Made by a program: the position numbers and the translations under genes
The notes under the pieces: model-generated
What the model was told of the DNA's origin: nothing
What the model saw: the letters and a program-made list of their open reading frames with translations, nothing else
The model's database searches: none
DNA from: an uncultured Angelakisella sp.
Lineage (GTDB): Bacteria; Bacillota; Clostridia; Oscillospirales; Ruminococcaceae
DNA length: 5,781 nucleotides
Assembly (NCBI GenBank): GCA_937914895.1
Contig: CALGIL010000455.1
Coordinates: 1 to 5,781 of the forward strand
Reading direction: 5' to 3'
Shown here: positions 5,260 through 5,781 of the stretch, in pieces
Layout of the letters: each line of letters opens with the position of its first letter
How positions within the stretch are numbered: position 1 is the stretch's first letter

Positions 5260-5482
5260 GGACTACCGCGACAAGTTGAAATATTTACGAATTTACCATG
5301 AGTTAGAGCAAAAGGACATTGCCGCCATCTGCAACGTGACCGTTTCTGCCGTCAGTCAATGGGAGACAAAGCGAAACCATCTGACCATTGACAGCCTTGC
5401 AAGGCTGTGCGAATACTACAAAATATCCTGCAACTCGCTGTTGGGTTTGCCCGAATACGACCCCATCAAGCCGCTTTGGTAA
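5258..5482 (+). CDS. XRE-family (Cro/CI-type) HTH regulator, 74 aa
   Basis: Single-domain DNA-binding protein. Helix 2 (QKDIAAICNV, 18-27) and recognition helix 3 (TVSAVSQWETKRN, 28-40) form the HTH; the typical Q18 and SQWE pattern are present, followed by LTIDSLARLCEYYKIS (42-57) and the usual SLLGL end. There is no effector or dimerisation domain beyond this. The start is GTG 5258 with SD GGGGGTGAT about seven bases upstream. The low GC contrasts with genes to the left. It is divergent from the 62-residue gene, and the inverted repeat over its own start suggests it regulates itself and perhaps the divergent promoter. It could be a remnant or cargo of a mobile element, or a stand-alone regulator. 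No target can be named. Confidence 0.9.
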   Translation: MDYRDKLKYLRIYHELEQKDIAAICNVTVSAVSQWETKRNHLTIDSLARLCEYYKISCNSLLGLPEYDPIKPLW

Positions 5483-5499
5483 AACTGCCAGGGCGGCTT
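5468..5499 (+). terminator. Weak candidate terminator overlapping the XRE gene end
   Basis: Bases 5468-5479 and 5488-5499 form a 12-pair stem with two U-G pairs and an eight-base loop that contains the TAA stop (5480-5482). Only a short, interrupted U run follows (TGCATTT), so termination may be inefficient. Confidence 0.4.
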
Positions 5500-5684
5500 T
5501 GCATTTACGGATAACACGATGCTCTCCCGGGTTTTCTTATGCCCCGCGGGGCTCTGCTTTTAGTCAAGGTTGGCTTTTTATTCTATGGGGTGTGGCCCCA
5601 GACCTTTCTATCGCCCTCGGCGGGGCCCATGGATATAGCTTTTCTGCTGTCCGCCCTGGTCGCGGCGCGGGCCGGTTTTTGCTT

Positions 5685-5710
5685 GTTCCTTTCCAACAAT
5701 GGAAAGGTAC
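5685..5710. repeat. Inverted repeat, CCTTTCCA / TGGAAAGG
   Basis: A perfect eight-pair stem (5688-5695 with 5700-5707) with an ACAA loop extends by two more pairs past a single T-T mismatch (GT 5685-5686 with AC 5709-5710). No T run follows directly. It resembles the core of REP-like intergenic palindromes rather than a terminator. Confidence 0.5.
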
Positions 5711-5726
5711 CAAAGATTGCCAGGGG

Positions 5727-5760
5727 ACCCTGCGGGGTTTTGATGCCTTGCGGGCAGGGT
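5727..5760. repeat. Inverted repeat, ACCCTGC / GCAGGGT
   Basis: Perfect seven-base arms at 5727-5733 and 5754-5760 enclose 20 bases. Together with the hairpin at 5685-5710 and the direct repeat, it makes the right edge an array of structured short repeats. Confidence 0.45.
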
Positions 5761-5781
5761 GTTATGGATATAGTCTTCCTG

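Larger units (their letters stand above)
5483..5781. other. Gene-free region with short repeats and hairpins
   Basis: No supported gene. The region contains a GCCCCGCGGGGC palindrome (5541-5552), a TGGGG/CCCCA hairpin (5586-5600), a small stem with a T run (AGTCA/TGGCT, 5562-5579), a direct repeat (5629 and 5764) and two further inverted repeats. Two frames are open to the right edge: plus from ATG 5629 (51 codons, no good SD), and minus from 5781 down to a TAG near 5599. Neither shows a recognisable domain, and both cross the repeats, so I treat them as unproven. The stretch looks like a composite intergenic repeat. Confidence 0.5.
5629..5781. repeat. Imperfect direct repeat, period 135 bp
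   Basis: ATGGATATAG occurs at 5629-5638 and 5764-5773. Each copy continues for eight more bases with three mismatches (5639-5646 and 5774-5781), and each is preceded by a related CCT-x-GCGGG block (from about 5615 and 5746). The second copy meets the window edge, so the repeat may continue outside. Confidence 0.5.

Noticed and set aside
5519..5563. 14-codon ORF from ATG 5519 (ends TAG)
   Set aside because: No SD, runs through a palindrome, and is short enough to be chance.
5562..5579. AGTCA/TGGCT stem followed by a T run as a terminator
   Set aside because: Only five pairs including one U-G; too weak to call, and no gene ends directly before it.
1..5781. CRISPR array, tRNA, rRNA or transposase
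   Set aside because: No regularly spaced identical repeats, no cloverleaf or rRNA-like sequence, and no transposase or integrase motifs in any frame read.

Overview
The window looks like chromosomal DNA from a GC-rich member of the Clostridia, probably an Oscillospiraceae/Ruminococcaceae-type gut Firmicute. This is an inference from three things: a Bacillota-style RNase J, SD-led genes with consensus sigma-A promoters, and very high GC at third codon positions. No rRNA or other taxonomic marker is present.

Layout. The left end (1-889, minus) holds most of a NifS/IscS-family cysteine desulfurase, cut by the window edge before its catalytic cysteine. Upstream of it on the same strand, behind a candidate intrinsic terminator, is a complete RNase HI gene (rnhA, 1009-1467, minus) with all four catalytic acidic residues. 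A divergent intergenic region (1468-1607) holds an extended -10 promoter for rnhA, a GC-only hairpin, and an inverted repeat that covers the ribosome binding site of the next gene. That gene (1608-2501, plus) encodes a 297-residue protein. Read by eye, it follows the fold order of phosphoglucosamine mutase (GlmM) but has lost the catalytic serine loop, the metal loop and domain IV, so it is probably a pseudoenzyme.

The stop codon of that gene lies inside an exact TTGACA-N17-TATAAT promoter. The promoter drives a leader of about 120 nt and then ribonuclease J (2656-4896, plus). The leader has two mutually exclusive stems and a nine-codon upstream ORF whose stop codon overlaps the RNase J Shine-Dalgarno sequence. 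RNase J has a complete MBL/beta-CASP core, preceded by a basic, RGG-containing low-complexity extension of about 190 residues with an internal repeat. A perfect 16-bp hairpin ends the gene and separates it from a convergent small gene.

The right end is different in character: AT-richer, with two small divergent genes. One encodes a 62-residue protein of unknown function (4959-5147, minus). The other encodes a 74-residue XRE-type HTH regulator (5258-5482, plus) whose start codon sits inside a 9-bp inverted repeat. The last 300 bases hold no gene I can support. They contain short direct and inverted repeats that resemble an intergenic repeat element.

Functional links. RNase HI and RNase J both act on RNA, but they are divergently placed and separately promoted, so nothing shows a shared operon. 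The pseudoenzyme gene and RNase J could be partly co-transcribed, because I see no terminator between them. The most notable signals are the degenerate phosphohexomutase, the RNase J leader with its coupled mini-ORF, and the RNase J extension.
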